Positions 35,183 to 42,516 of a stretch of DNA of 42,977 bases are shown here, piece after piece. The position numbers and the translations under genes were made by a program. The notes under the pieces are model-generated. The model was not told the DNA's origin. It ran no database searches and worked only from the letters and a program-made list of their open reading frames with translations. Each line of letters begins with the position of its first letter. Within the stretch, counting starts at the first letter, position 1. Source of the stretch: Pseudomonadales bacterium (lineage in GTDB: Bacteria > Pseudomonadota > Gammaproteobacteria > Pseudomonadales > UBA5518); NCBI GenBank assembly GCA_022072145.1, contig JAJVIG010000056.1, positions 1-42,977 of the forward strand. The letters run 5' to 3'.

Positions 35183-35526
35183 GCCACGACGCCCTGGAAC
35201 CTCAAACCGGAGCATCAGGAGGCTGCTCTCATCCCTCTAGCCCGACAGAGGCGGTGAAGACGCACCTGCTCGACGACGGATACCCTGTGGCGGCTGAGTT
35301 CCTTGCCGCTGTCAGGGCCCAAGTGGAATTCGTTCTGCCAGGGCTGATACCGCGCATCGCCTACACCACGGAGCAGCTATGTGGATCGGCGTTTTGGGAG
35401 TTGCTTAGCCGACCCGAAAAGCCCATTGCAGGACGCTGCCTCGCCTATCTCGTGGCGCATGGCGTGCTGCCGCTGGTGCACGTGCCTGGCAAGCACGAGT
35501 ACCCGAGACGGTATCGGCTTCGCTGA
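35179..35526 (+). CDS. Unknown 115-aa protein coupled to the ATPase gene
   Basis: A 115-aa protein, MSHDALEPQTGASGG onward, whose start overlaps the ATPase stop by 4 bases. The C-terminal half (LCGSAFWELLSRPEKPIAGR, CLAYLVAHGVLPLVHV, YPRRYRLR) looks like a small winged-helix-type fold with a basic end, which would fit a DNA-binding or accessory role to the ATPase. No family recognised. A gap follows to 35741. Confidence 0.7.
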   Translation: MSHDALEPQTGASGGCSHPSSPTEAVKTHLLDDGYPVAAEFLAAVRAQVEFVLPGLIPRIAYTTEQLCGSAFWELLSRPEKPIAGRCLAYLVAHGVLPLVHVPGKHEYPRRYRLR

Positions 35527-35602
35527 ACGTGACGGGCGAGGGTGCGCCTTAGGCCCTTTCCTGTCCACGCGACTCCGACTGTTAAACACGCCTACTTCCT
35601 CG

Positions 35603-35631
35603 CCGGATAGCGCAAGCGCATTGCTATCCGG
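35603..35631 (+). repeat. 9-bp inverted repeat
   Basis: CCGGATAGC and GCTATCCGG pair perfectly with an 11-base loop containing GCGCAAGCGC-like symmetry. It lies in the 215-base gap between the 115-aa and 116-aa genes. No T-tract follows, so it is a regulatory or processing hairpin rather than a terminator. Confidence 0.55.
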
Positions 35632-35741
35632 TGACGGATTGACGGACTTACCCAAGCGGGACCTATCGGAAATGCGTCCGCGGACGCGTTGCTTTCTCGA
35701 TCACGCGGAATTTCCGCACCACGAAATCGAAGGAAAATGAA

Positions 35742-36092
35742 ATGATCAAGTTCAATAGTTCAGACCACTATCGCCGAGGGATCAACCGTGCAACCGGCGG
35801 CCACCAGTTCCTCACGACCGACATGCTCCCCGTTCTCGCGGAGCAACACATGGTGCCGGGGCCGTTTTACGCATTGGTGTATAGCAACCTGGAAGACGCC
35901 ATCGAAGCGTTTCGGAAAGACTGCTACTACCAGCTGCCGGACGTATTCCCGCAAGACTTCTGGGCGGCACTAACGCCCGCTGAAAGGCATATGGCCTGGG
36001 CGGTCGTCCTCGACCTGATCGCACGCGAGGCGGTGCCACTGCGCCTCACGCTTTGCCACTTCTACGGCGCCCCCTATTTCTCGCTGCAATAA
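35742..36092 (+). CDS. Unknown 116-aa protein upstream of the integrase
   Basis: A 116-aa protein beginning MIKFNSSDHYRRGINRATGG, with VYSNLEDAIEAFRKDCYYQ and FWAALTPAERHMAWAVVLDL segments. No signal peptide, membrane segment or catalytic motif can be identified. AAGGAAAA precedes the ATG. It lies 78 bases before the integrase in the same direction. Proteins in this position on tRNA islands are sometimes excisionases or AlpA-like regulators, but this one lacks an obvious AlpA helix-turn-helix. Confidence 0.65.
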   Translation: MIKFNSSDHYRRGINRATGGHQFLTTDMLPVLAEQHMVPGPFYALVYSNLEDAIEAFRKDCYYQLPDVFPQDFWAALTPAERHMAWAVVLDLIAREAVPLRLTLCHFYGAPYFSLQ

Positions 36093-36170
36093 CGCACTTC
36101 ACCTAGTCCGACAGCCGCATGCCCGCGATGGCCGCTGCGGCTGCACCACCCCAATTGATTGGAGACAATT

Positions 36171-37370
36171 ATGCCTGTAGTGCAACTCACACAGGAGTTC
36201 GTTAACAGCGAGCTCACCTGCCCGCCGGACAAGAAGCGCATCGAATGGTGCGACGCCAATGCCCCGGGCCTTTACGCCGAGGTCCGTTCCGTCAACCCGG
36301 CCAACCCAACCTGGTATCTGCGATACCGCGACGCCGCCGGCAAGACCTGCCACCAGCGTATCGGCGCGGTGCGTGATATATCGCTGGCCGAGGCCCGCAA
36401 GAAAGCCAAGGAACTGAAGGCCAAGATCTCGCTCGGCGCCAACCCCCAGGAAGAAGCGCGTGCAGCGAAGGCCGTGCTGACTTTGAAAGAGTTCCTGGAA
36501 GAGAAGTACACCCCGTACGCCCAGGCGCGCAAGCGATCGTTCAGATATGACGAGAGCATGATCAAACTGCGCATCGTGCCGACGCTCGGCCACTTCCGGC
36601 TCAACCAGCTGACTCGGCACCAGATCCAGACCTTCCACACGGACCTGCGCGCCGAGGGCCTGGCGCCGGCCACCTGTGACCATCACCTGAAGCTGCTGCG
36701 CTCGGCGCTGAACCTGGCGGTGCTGTGGGAGATGCTCGACCGGAACCCAGTCGCCAAGGTGCCCCTTTTCCGCGAGGACAATCGGCTCGAGCGCTACCTG
36801 AACGACGAGGAGCTGAACCGGCTGCTGGTGGCACTACGGACGTCCAAGGCCCGCATGGTATCCAATGCAATGCTATTCCTGCTCGCCACCGGCGCCCGCC
36901 TTAACGAAGCCTTGCAGACCCGCTGGGAACATATCGACAAGGCCAACCGGACCTGGAGGATTCCGGCGGCAAACAGCAAGTCGAAGCGCGTTCGCTCGGT
37001 GCCGCTGAACGATGCGGCCCTGGAGGTGCTCGCCAACCTCGGCACTGAAGGGAAGAACGAGTACTTGTTTGTGAACGTGAAGACGAAGGAACGTCTAACC
37101 GTGGTGAACACCGTCTGGGGTCGGATTCGGATTGCTGCCGGTCTGCCCAAGCTGCGCATCCATGACCTCCGGCACCAGCATGCCTCGATGCTCGTGAACA
37201 GTGGTCGCAGCCTGTATGAGGTGCAACAGCTCCTGGGCCATTCTGACCCGAGCGTGACCACTAGGTACGCGCACCTCTCGACCCGCACCTTGCAGGACGC
37301 GTCCAACAGCGCCTCGGAGAAGATCGCGCAGGCCAGCAAGCAACCGCCGGCTCTCCGCATCGTAAGCTGA
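36171..37370 (+). CDS. int: Tyrosine recombinase (site-specific integrase)
   Basis: A 399-aa integrase of the P4/phage family. The N-terminal arm-binding domain (about 1-90) reads WCDANAPGLYAEVRS and KKAKELKAKISLG; a SAM-like core-binding domain follows (TLKEFLEEKYTPYAQ). The catalytic domain has Arg-I in LATGARLNEAL, HDLRHQHASML (His-x-x-Arg), GHSDPSVTTRYAHLS with the last His and the nucleophilic Tyr. It most likely cuts the tRNA 3' end seen at the att repeats. ATG at 36171 with GGAG upstream is preferred over TTG at 36159. Its position is unusual: almost 5 kb from the right att site and 20 kb from the left, not next to an end. Confidence 0.93.
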   Translation: MPVVQLTQEFVNSELTCPPDKKRIEWCDANAPGLYAEVRSVNPANPTWYLRYRDAAGKTCHQRIGAVRDISLAEARKKAKELKAKISLGANPQEEARAAKAVLTLKEFLEEKYTPYAQARKRSFRYDESMIKLRIVPTLGHFRLNQLTRHQIQTFHTDLRAEGLAPATCDHHLKLLRSALNLAVLWEMLDRNPVAKVPLFREDNRLERYLNDEELNRLLVALRTSKARMVSNAMLFLLATGARLNEALQTRWEHIDKANRTWRIPAANSKSKRVRSVPLNDAALEVLANLGTEGKNEYLFVNVKTKERLTVVNTVWGRIRIAAGLPKLRIHDLRHQHASMLVNSGRSLYEVQQLLGHSDPSVTTRYAHLSTRTLQDASNSASEKIAQASKQPPALRIVS

Positions 37371-37677
37371 CGCCACCCAGGCCCACGGACGGGCCACTCC
37401 CGCCGCTTCCCCCCGACTCGCACCGCCGCACCCCGCCCCCAAACGCCACGCTGCGGCCCCGCTCGCCGTGCAGGAGCGCCGTGCCGGGCCCAGTCAGGGC
37501 TACGCCACCGGAGCCGTCCCGCGCGCTACCTGCCTGCACAGGGATGTGACTTCGCTGTATCCCATCCCGTTCCCACCTGAAAGCACGTTCGCCTTATGTC
37601 TCGCCGCTTCCTGCTGGAAACACTTTCCTGAAACCCATGACCCGTCCCTACAAACGATCTTTAGAGAGGAACCGTCC
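37371..37677. other. Gap downstream of the integrase
   Basis: About 300 bases, at first very C-rich and then more mixed. I see no gene, terminator or repeat I can support. Confidence 0.5.
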
Positions 37678-37881
37678 ATGCCGCGCTTTACTTACATCGT
37701 TCCCTCCCCTAACTTCGCGTCGGGGGAGGAACTTCCCATTATTTTTTTGCCTCGTTCAGGAGATTGCATACCCGAACTGCTATATCGAGCCCTGGCCGGC
37801 CATGCCCCATTCGGGCATAACAATACCTGGCTCGCAAAATATACCGCGACTCCTATGCGCAGCGCTTTAACACCCGCTTGA
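37678..37881 (+). pseudogene. Possible N-terminal remnant of a larger gene
   Basis: ATG at 37678 has GAGGAA about 6 bases upstream and opens a 67-codon frame, MPRFTYIVPSPNFASGEELP onward, with a plausible folded pattern. A coding-like continuation (YRDSYAQRFNTRLKML, RRLPDPGQQLSNTFRAL) appears in another frame from about 37830, which would fit a frameshift near 37820. It could be a decayed recombinase or a genuine small protein. I do not recognise the family. Confidence 0.35.
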
Positions 37882-37969
37882 AAATGCTCATGTTTCGACG
37901 ACTTCCCGATCCGGGCCAACAGCTTTCGAACACCTTCCGAGCATTGCGTGCGTCAATTCTCCCCGAAGG

Positions 37970-38713
37970 TCAACTGACCCCCAATGCGAGCCTCAGGCGA
38001 CCAAGTTCTGCCGATTCACTCTCGTGAACCCGCCCATCCGCGCGCATCACGTCCTCAGCAATCGCGACGATTTCCTGTGCCAAGGTCTCAGCTTTGACAT
38101 CGCCCGTTTTCTCGACTTGCGAAATGTCGGCTTTCAACCGTTCATAGGCGTATGCCCAGGCTTTCGATCCAAGCTCGTTATGTAGTTGATCTACATACGA
38201 CGCCGATATGCCCCATTGCTCTACAAAGTATTTTCTGATGGCCGCCATCTCAGTCTCATCGACGGAATTATCCGCATGTGCAATCTTCAGAGCGACCGGA
38301 TAGATTAAAGAGCATATCGACATTCCGAGTACGTCTATCGGCGAGTTAATGAACTTGGGCACTTCTACGACGGCGTCCTTCTTAAGCGACTTGTAGAACT
38401 TGCGAATTGAAAGGAGAGCCATGGCGGCAAGCGACCCCCCAATGGCCATCGGCCCATAAGGTGTGGCCACAAGGCCAATTCCAAACCCTATTTTCGCAAC
38501 GAGGCCAAGCGACGCGTACCAACCGGCAAAGAGCACTGCGCTGCTTCCACCAGTTGCCGAGAGCGCCAAGAGTGCCTCGCCGGCTTTCTCCGCTGTCGCC
38601 AACTTTTTGAAGGCCTCCGATCCAATGCTCAACTTAGCTCTGAAACTATCCGCGTCCTGTACGACCGTGAAGCATTCGAAGTTGAACTGATCCAATTCGC
38701 TGGCAATATCCAT
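37970..38713 (-). CDS. TerB-like protein with central membrane segments
   Basis: A 247-aa protein. The middle holds hydrophobic stretches (SSAVLFAGWYASLGLVAKIGF and MAIGGSLAAMALLSI, roughly 80-125) that look like two membrane helices. The C-terminal part resembles a TerB-type helical domain: IAHADNSVDETEMAAIRKYF and IAEDVMRADGRVHESESAEL, two ADGxx-E-type repeats. TerB-like domains occur in tellurite-resistance and phage-defence gene sets. ATG at 38713 is used since homology-like sequence begins with MDIASELDQF; the frame runs up to 38818. It starts 11 bases after the end of the upstream membrane-protein gene, so the two form an operon. Exact function unknown. Confidence 0.72.
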   Translation of the reverse strand: MDIASELDQFNFECFTVVQDADSFRAKLSIGSEAFKKLATAEKAGEALLALSATGGSSAVLFAGWYASLGLVAKIGFGIGLVATPYGPMAIGGSLAAMALLSIRKFYKSLKKDAVVEVPKFINSPIDVLGMSICSLIYPVALKIAHADNSVDETEMAAIRKYFVEQWGISASYVDQLHNELGSKAWAYAYERLKADISQVEKTGDVKAETLAQEIVAIAEDVMRADGRVHESESAELGRLRLALGVS

Positions 38714-38724
38714 CCCTGTTGACC

Positions 38725-39213
38725 TCACACCGATGCCGTTGCAAGCGGCTTGAAGAGAGTGCCGGAGTCGGTGATGACGGCCGCGAACTTCGGGTCCTGG
38801 CGCTTCAGGTCCTCCCATACGCCCACGACCAATCCAAGTGCAACGAGCAATGGCCCCAAGATGCTTGCGAGGACCGGCCCGATCAACGGAATCATCCCGA
38901 CTAGAAGGGTCAATAGAGACGCGATTATGACGGCGAAGGTAGCGTGCCGATACTTGGACGCAAGCATGATCGCGATTTCAAGAATTCGTTTACCTATTCG
39001 GACTACCCGCTCCCCCACAGACACGGTCAACTTGGCGAGTTTGAACAAGATCGCTTTCGTCTCGGCGGAAAACGGCAAGCGTTCCACGTACATCTTCAGC
39101 TGCTGATCAGTAGCATATTCTCGGGTGAGCGCATCAAGGTCCGCCATCTTGAGCGACGGCATCTCAACCGCCATCGTTTCGCCCGTATCAGGGTTCAAAG
39201 CTTCAGCACGCAT
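38725..39213 (-). CDS. Membrane protein partner of the TerB-like protein, unknown
   Basis: A 162-aa protein: an N-terminal soluble part (MRAEALNPDTGETMAVEMPS, LTREYATDQQLKMYVERLPF), then a Lys/Val-rich amphipathic helix and a hydrophobic block (ATFAVIIASLLTLLVGMIPL, ILGPLLVALGLVVGVW, about 105-145) giving two membrane helices. Two start codons are possible; ATG at 39213 has GGAG 6 bases upstream, whereas ATG at 39219 is directly abutting it. The gene is immediately upstream of the TerB-like gene. Together they look like a two-protein membrane complex. No family recognised. Confidence 0.68.
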   Translation of the reverse strand: MRAEALNPDTGETMAVEMPSLKMADLDALTREYATDQQLKMYVERLPFSAETKAILFKLAKLTVSVGERVVRIGKRILEIAIMLASKYRHATFAVIIASLLTLLVGMIPLIGPVLASILGPLLVALGLVVGVWEDLKRQDPKFAAVITDSGTLFKPLATASV

Positions 39214-39681
39214 TCTCATCTCCAAGGCTAGTTGAACGAAGCAGATAGTTTCACAATCGCGCGCATCTACACCCGCCATCCGTCCTTTCGGCGGGACGTC
39301 GCGTCGCCACACGCACCGAAAATCAGATTAGCACCTACTGCCTATTGCGAAAGGGCAATCAGGTGAACCGCCCCATATGGGTCTAAAGTGGACGCACGTC
39401 ATCTGGGACGCTTCAGCCGGCCCATAATGCATAGATGGCGAGCCCTAGCTCGATGAGTACTGCTTGATCGTGCGCGTTGAATTTTGACCAGGTGGGAAGG
39501 CCGGGACGGCTTACATGTACGGTATGGGTCGACTGTGCACTGTGGTCTCTCTTCAAAGCGCATATCCCCGGTCTGTTGGTCAATTTCCGCCGCGCACGGA
39601 CATCTGGCAGCTATCCCCGGGCTTGCAATGACGTAGCCCAGCCGCAATGTGGGGTTCGCCATGGGGTACAGTAGACCGCTC
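39214..39681. other. Non-coding stretch upstream of the YchJ-family gene
   Basis: About 470 bases between divergent genes. It contains a CCCATATGGG palindrome at 39372-39381, also found at 40145-40154, and no gene I can support. The long minus-strand frame at 39399-39788 overlaps the YchJ gene and is not convincing. Confidence 0.5.
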
Positions 39682-40074
39682 ATGACAAAGCCTATCGCCA
39701 TGGATCTCCACGCTCCCTGCCCTTGCCACCACGGCGCCTCGTACGGCGTCTGCTGCAAACCCCTCCACGATGGCCAAGCAGCGCCCACCGCTGAACGCCT
39801 GATGCGGAGCCGCTATGCCGCATATGTGTTGAAGCTTGCTTCCTACCTGTTGGCCACCTGGCATCCATCCACGCGACCGTCTTCAATCGATCTAGACACC
39901 CCGAAATGGCTGGGCCTGCATGTAAGGCATCACCAGGAGACCGGAGACACGGCGACCGTCGAGTTTGTGGCCCGCTACAAGGTCGGCGGCAAAGCACATC
40001 GACTGCATGAGGTCAGCCGATTCATCCGGGAAGACAGACGCTGGTATTACGTGGACGGCGAATTCCCGGGGTGA
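39682..40074 (+). CDS. YchJ-family (UPF0225) protein with SEC-C-type cysteine motif
   Basis: A 130-aa protein of the YchJ family. The N-terminal zinc-binding SEC-C-like motif reads CPCHHGASYGVCC (CxC...CC), followed by the family signature TAERLMRSRYAAYVL and a C-terminal domain with a NTF2-like pattern (VEFVARYKVGGKAHRLHEVS, WYYVDGE). The family is widespread and its biochemical role is not known. ATG at 39682 is chosen because the conserved region starts a few residues later; GTG/ATG codons as far back as 39649 are in frame. Such genes are usually chromosomal, so its presence as island cargo is mildly unusual. Confidence 0.88.
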   Translation: MTKPIAMDLHAPCPCHHGASYGVCCKPLHDGQAAPTAERLMRSRYAAYVLKLASYLLATWHPSTRPSSIDLDTPKWLGLHVRHHQETGDTATVEFVARYKVGGKAHRLHEVSRFIREDRRWYYVDGEFPG

Positions 40075-40260
40075 TTTCGCAATAGACCTTGAGGCGGCTT
40101 TGCGATCCGGCAATTCGCTATGACGCGGACCCCGATATGCGCGACCCATATGGGTGAACCTGGAAACGCCCCGATTTATCCATTTTCCGATGCACGCCAA
40201 CGGCTTTGCGGCTTGCCCTGCAGAGCCCACCGGAGGTTAACTTCACCGAGGAGGCAATGC

Positions 40261-40584
40261 ATGCGCCACCGTCTACTCGTAGCTCTCGTGCTGACCTTCG
40301 GACTCACCGGAAACGTATGGGCAGAATCTGGCGACGCCATGCCACGCGTCGGCAAGTCCTGTCCGTCGGGCTACTACAAATCCGGCGAGTATTGCGTTCA
40401 GTCCAGTGACAGGGCACGTCCCGCCATCGAGCGCGCAGGGAAGTCATGCCCGTCTGGGTATTACCGATCGGGCGAGTACTGCATGGCGGGTTCGGAGCGG
40501 GCCAAGCCGGCCATTACGCGGCAGGGATCGTCATGCCCCACGGGGTACTACAGGTCTGGCGAAGACTGCATACGGCACAAGTAG
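40261..40584 (+). CDS. Secreted Cys-repeat protein (three 29-residue repeats), island copy
   Basis: A 107-aa precursor: signal peptide (residues 1-21, VALVLTFGLTGNVWA) then three repeats with a 29-residue period. Each repeat has the core SCPxGYY(K/R)SGE(Y/D)C, with cysteines at 34/45, 63/74 and 92/103 (always 11 apart), followed by a charged spacer containing RAxPAI. The cysteines could form one disulfide per repeat in the periplasm. AGGAGG lies 6 bases before the ATG. I do not know a named family. A close relative lies just outside the island (42517-42846), with the same period and cysteine spacing. Role unknown; a structural or ligand-binding repeat is possible. Confidence 0.85.
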   Translation: MRHRLLVALVLTFGLTGNVWAESGDAMPRVGKSCPSGYYKSGEYCVQSSDRARPAIERAGKSCPSGYYRSGEYCMAGSERAKPAITRQGSSCPTGYYRSGEDCIRHK

Positions 40585-40672
40585 GTCAATGCTGTCGAAC
40601 CCAAAAAAATGCATCAAGTACGAAATCCGTCCAGGAATGTGAGGGTCATATCTTGTGTGTGCAATAGTCTTT

Positions 40673-41581
40673 TCAGGAGACAAGCTGATGAGATTCAATG
40701 AGCTTTCGTTTCGCCATCGAAAACTCATCGTCAGACAGATCACCAAGATCCTTCATTTCTTTCAGGCGCAGTAATTGTTCGCTTAAATTCGAATGAGTCG
40801 GAGACCTTTTTTGGCGACTCGCAGCGAGATACGCCTCCGAAAAAAATATGCGTGCATCATTTAAATCAAGCTCTTCTGAAAGCATCACTACTTCCGCATC
40901 TTTCCCACTAATCCTTATGATCGTCTTGGTATTCGTGTGGGTGGTAAGAATGTTTACAATTGACGCAATTGCTATGCCCCCTATGGCACCTGCTCCGAAG
41001 CCACCACCTATCATTCCTGCGTCGCGGGTAACAGTTCCTGGGCCGCTGATCTCAACGTCGTAGATATCGCTCAGAGGAAAGTGTGTGTTTAGCAGTGTCT
41101 CCGGGTCGCTAAATCGAAGGCTCCCTGAGCTATAAGAAAGCAATTGTTTCCGGCCCTTGAGTTGATCCCACTTTGCTCCTCCAAGAATGAAGATCGGGAC
41201 TGGATTTTTATCAGAAGTTGAAACTACTGCATCTATAAAATCCGCTTTCTTCTTACCTTCAATTCGTTTTTCTTCTCGCCGTTCTCCGACGTGAGTACGA
41301 ACTTTTCTTGCCCATTTTTCGATTTCTGTATTGTTCTCATCGACACTCTTGCGGGCGTCAGAGAGCAAGGAATGGCAGGCGTAATTCATTTTTCCGAAGA
41401 GTTCCATAATGCTCAATCTCGGACGGCTCTCAACAAGCGGGCCGTTCGCGCCTGGATTTCTCCTAGCCCTATTCTCTTTTGCAGTTTGCATGAACCAGTG
41501 AAGTAGTCGTGAAATCGTGAGGATCTCTAATTGCACTATCAGCTTCAGGTCCCTAATCAATGCTTGCCTTCGCTCTTGCAT
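40673..41581 (-). CDS. SHOCT-domain protein with a hydrophobic Gly-rich segment, unknown
   Basis: A 302-aa protein. The C-terminal 30 residues (SEQLLRLKEMKDLGDLSDDE then FSMAKRKLI) are a SHOCT motif, a short helical module often found at the ends of membrane or envelope proteins. A Gly/Ala-rich hydrophobic stretch (GMIGGGFGAGAIGGIAIASI, near residue 200) may be one membrane helix. The N-terminus is helical and charged. Composition is A/T-rich compared with the chromosome. ATG at 41581 is used; a TTG at 41590 is possible. Convergent with the Cys-repeat gene. Function unknown. Confidence 0.65.
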   Translation of the reverse strand: MQERRQALIRDLKLIVQLEILTISRLLHWFMQTAKENRARRNPGANGPLVESRPRLSIMELFGKMNYACHSLLSDARKSVDENNTEIEKWARKVRTHVGERREEKRIEGKKKADFIDAVVSTSDKNPVPIFILGGAKWDQLKGRKQLLSYSSGSLRFSDPETLLNTHFPLSDIYDVEISGPGTVTRDAGMIGGGFGAGAIGGIAIASIVNILTTHTNTKTIIRISGKDAEVVMLSEELDLNDARIFFSEAYLAASRQKRSPTHSNLSEQLLRLKEMKDLGDLSDDEFSMAKRKLIESHQLVS

Positions 41582-41999
41582 ATCAAACAACTCTCGTCCT
41601 TATTGGGCCGCGCGCTGGCTAGCCATCGAATTTCCGGTCACTGCGTATTAAGGGATTACTTACAATGTCTGCCAAAAGAGTCCGATGAAATCTTTCGTAC
41701 GCACGGAGTTTAGATCAGTTCGACGCAACCGAAAGGAACCAGGCGGCTTGCCGCTAGCATTTTTCCGGAGCGCGAAGCGAGATGCCCACCCCCGTCTCGC
41801 CGGTTCAGTTCGGATCGGTTCTGGTTCGGATTTCGGTTTGAGAAATCCGTTACGCTTCTTCGGCTTTCGAGCCCCCGTAGCCGGCCGCAGTCCAACGAGG
41901 TTCGGTAATACGCTCGGATTTCGGTTTTTTGGGCGGGGAGCGATTGAAAAACGCGTTACGTTTCTTCGGCTTTCGGGACCGAACTGGTCATTTTTTGAT
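41582..41999. other. Non-coding right end of the island with a degenerate direct repeat
   Basis: About 420 bases with no convincing gene. A segment of about 27 bases, CGTTACGCTTCTTCGGCTTTCG, occurs near 41849 and again near 41955 with a few changes; GGTTCGG-type words recur nearby. These might be recombinase arm sites or a decayed repeat. The long plus-strand frame across this region and the att repeat is not coding-like. Confidence 0.5.
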
Positions 42000-42047
42000 C
42001 GACTCATAATCGGCTGGTCGCAGGTTCAAGTCCTGCTGGGCCCACCA
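42000..42047 (+). repeat. attR1: second tRNA 3'-end copy
   Basis: Matches 16274-16321 at 47 of 48 positions, ending in CCCACCA. The sequence after the CCA does not resemble that after the tRNA, so this marks one island boundary. Confidence 0.9.
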
Positions 42048-42052
42048 CTTTT

Positions 42053-42241
42053 CTACCTTCCACGCGACGTGCTTTCCAGGCGCTCCGCGAGCCATACCTT
42101 GATCACGGATTGGCGCGTCACACCCAGACGTGCCGCTATCTGCCCAGGGTCATCCCACAACTGCTGCGCCTGAGCGAAATCGATCCCGTGCTTCACGAGG
42201 TTGGCTTGGCTCTTGCCGGGATGGAACTTGCACGTCCGCAC
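42053..42241 (-). pseudogene. BrnT toxin / antitoxin fusion remnant
   Basis: A short frame starting from GTG 42241 combines two half genes. The N-terminal half, KFHPGKSQANLVKHGIDFAQ with LWDDP, matches the start of BrnT-type RNase toxins. The C-terminal half, ARLGVTRQSVIKVWLAERLE, matches the end of the CopG/BrnA-type antitoxin normally encoded just downstream. The toxin's core and the antitoxin's start are missing, as if a deletion joined the two reading frames. The product would probably be inactive. It lies exactly between two tRNA-end repeats. Confidence 0.7.
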
Positions 42242-42287
42242 GTGCGGAAACCATACCTTTCCAGCACACGCCTCAAGCCTGACTGCT

Positions 42288-42335
42288 CGACTCATAATCG
42301 GCTGGTCGCAGGCTCAAGTCCTGCTGGACCCACCA
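42288..42335 (+). repeat. attR2: third tRNA 3'-end copy
   Basis: Matches the tRNA end at 45 of 48 positions. Beyond its CCA about 22 of the next 29 bases match those after the real tRNA (shared CTATAAAAATCC), which the second copy does not. This suggests an older, outer boundary. Confidence 0.85.
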
Positions 42336-42516
42336 TTTCCCTATAAAAATCCAATAGCTACGGTCGACGATAGTCACGTGACCGCGCCCCCACCCCGGCC
42401 GGCACGGCCCGGAATGGTGGCCCGGCATGACCCGGAATACCTGGCCGGCTTCGCCGGGATCCGCAGATTGCCGTACGCTCAGCATCGATACCCACACGGT
42501 GACCAGGTGACTACCA

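Larger units (their letters stand above)
16274..42047. mobile_element. Genomic island inserted at the tRNA-Ile2 3' end
   Basis: About 25.8 kb bounded by a 48-base direct repeat of the tRNA 3' end (16274-16321 and 42000-42047, one mismatch); a third, more diverged copy at 42288-42335 gives an outer boundary. The island encodes a tyrosine recombinase (36171-37370), a P-loop ATPase, an ArdB-like antirestriction protein, RadC-like and small unknown proteins, and a large defence block. Composition changes abruptly: 16.3-18.6 kb and 40.7-42.0 kb are clearly richer in A/T than the flanking chromosome. No conjugation (relaxase, type IV secretion) or phage structural genes are seen, so it is probably an integrative element mobilised by others, or immobile. 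Confidence 0.85.

Noticed and set aside
32488..35526. A complete phage or conjugative element
   Set aside because: No capsid, terminase, portal, relaxase or type IV secretion genes are present; only replication-like and integration functions are seen.
39399..39788. A 129-codon minus-strand frame upstream of and overlapping the YchJ gene
   Set aside because: It overlaps the conserved cysteine motif of the YchJ protein and shows no family-like pattern or good start.
42000..42047. A second or third tRNA gene at 42000 and 42288
   Set aside because: Only the 3' 48 bases are present; the acceptor 5' strand and D-arm are missing, so these are attachment-site remnants.
41685..42173. A 162-codon plus-strand frame running across the second tRNA-end copy
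   Set aside because: It translates the att repeat and low-complexity Phe/Arg/Gly sequence; there is no ribosome-binding site.
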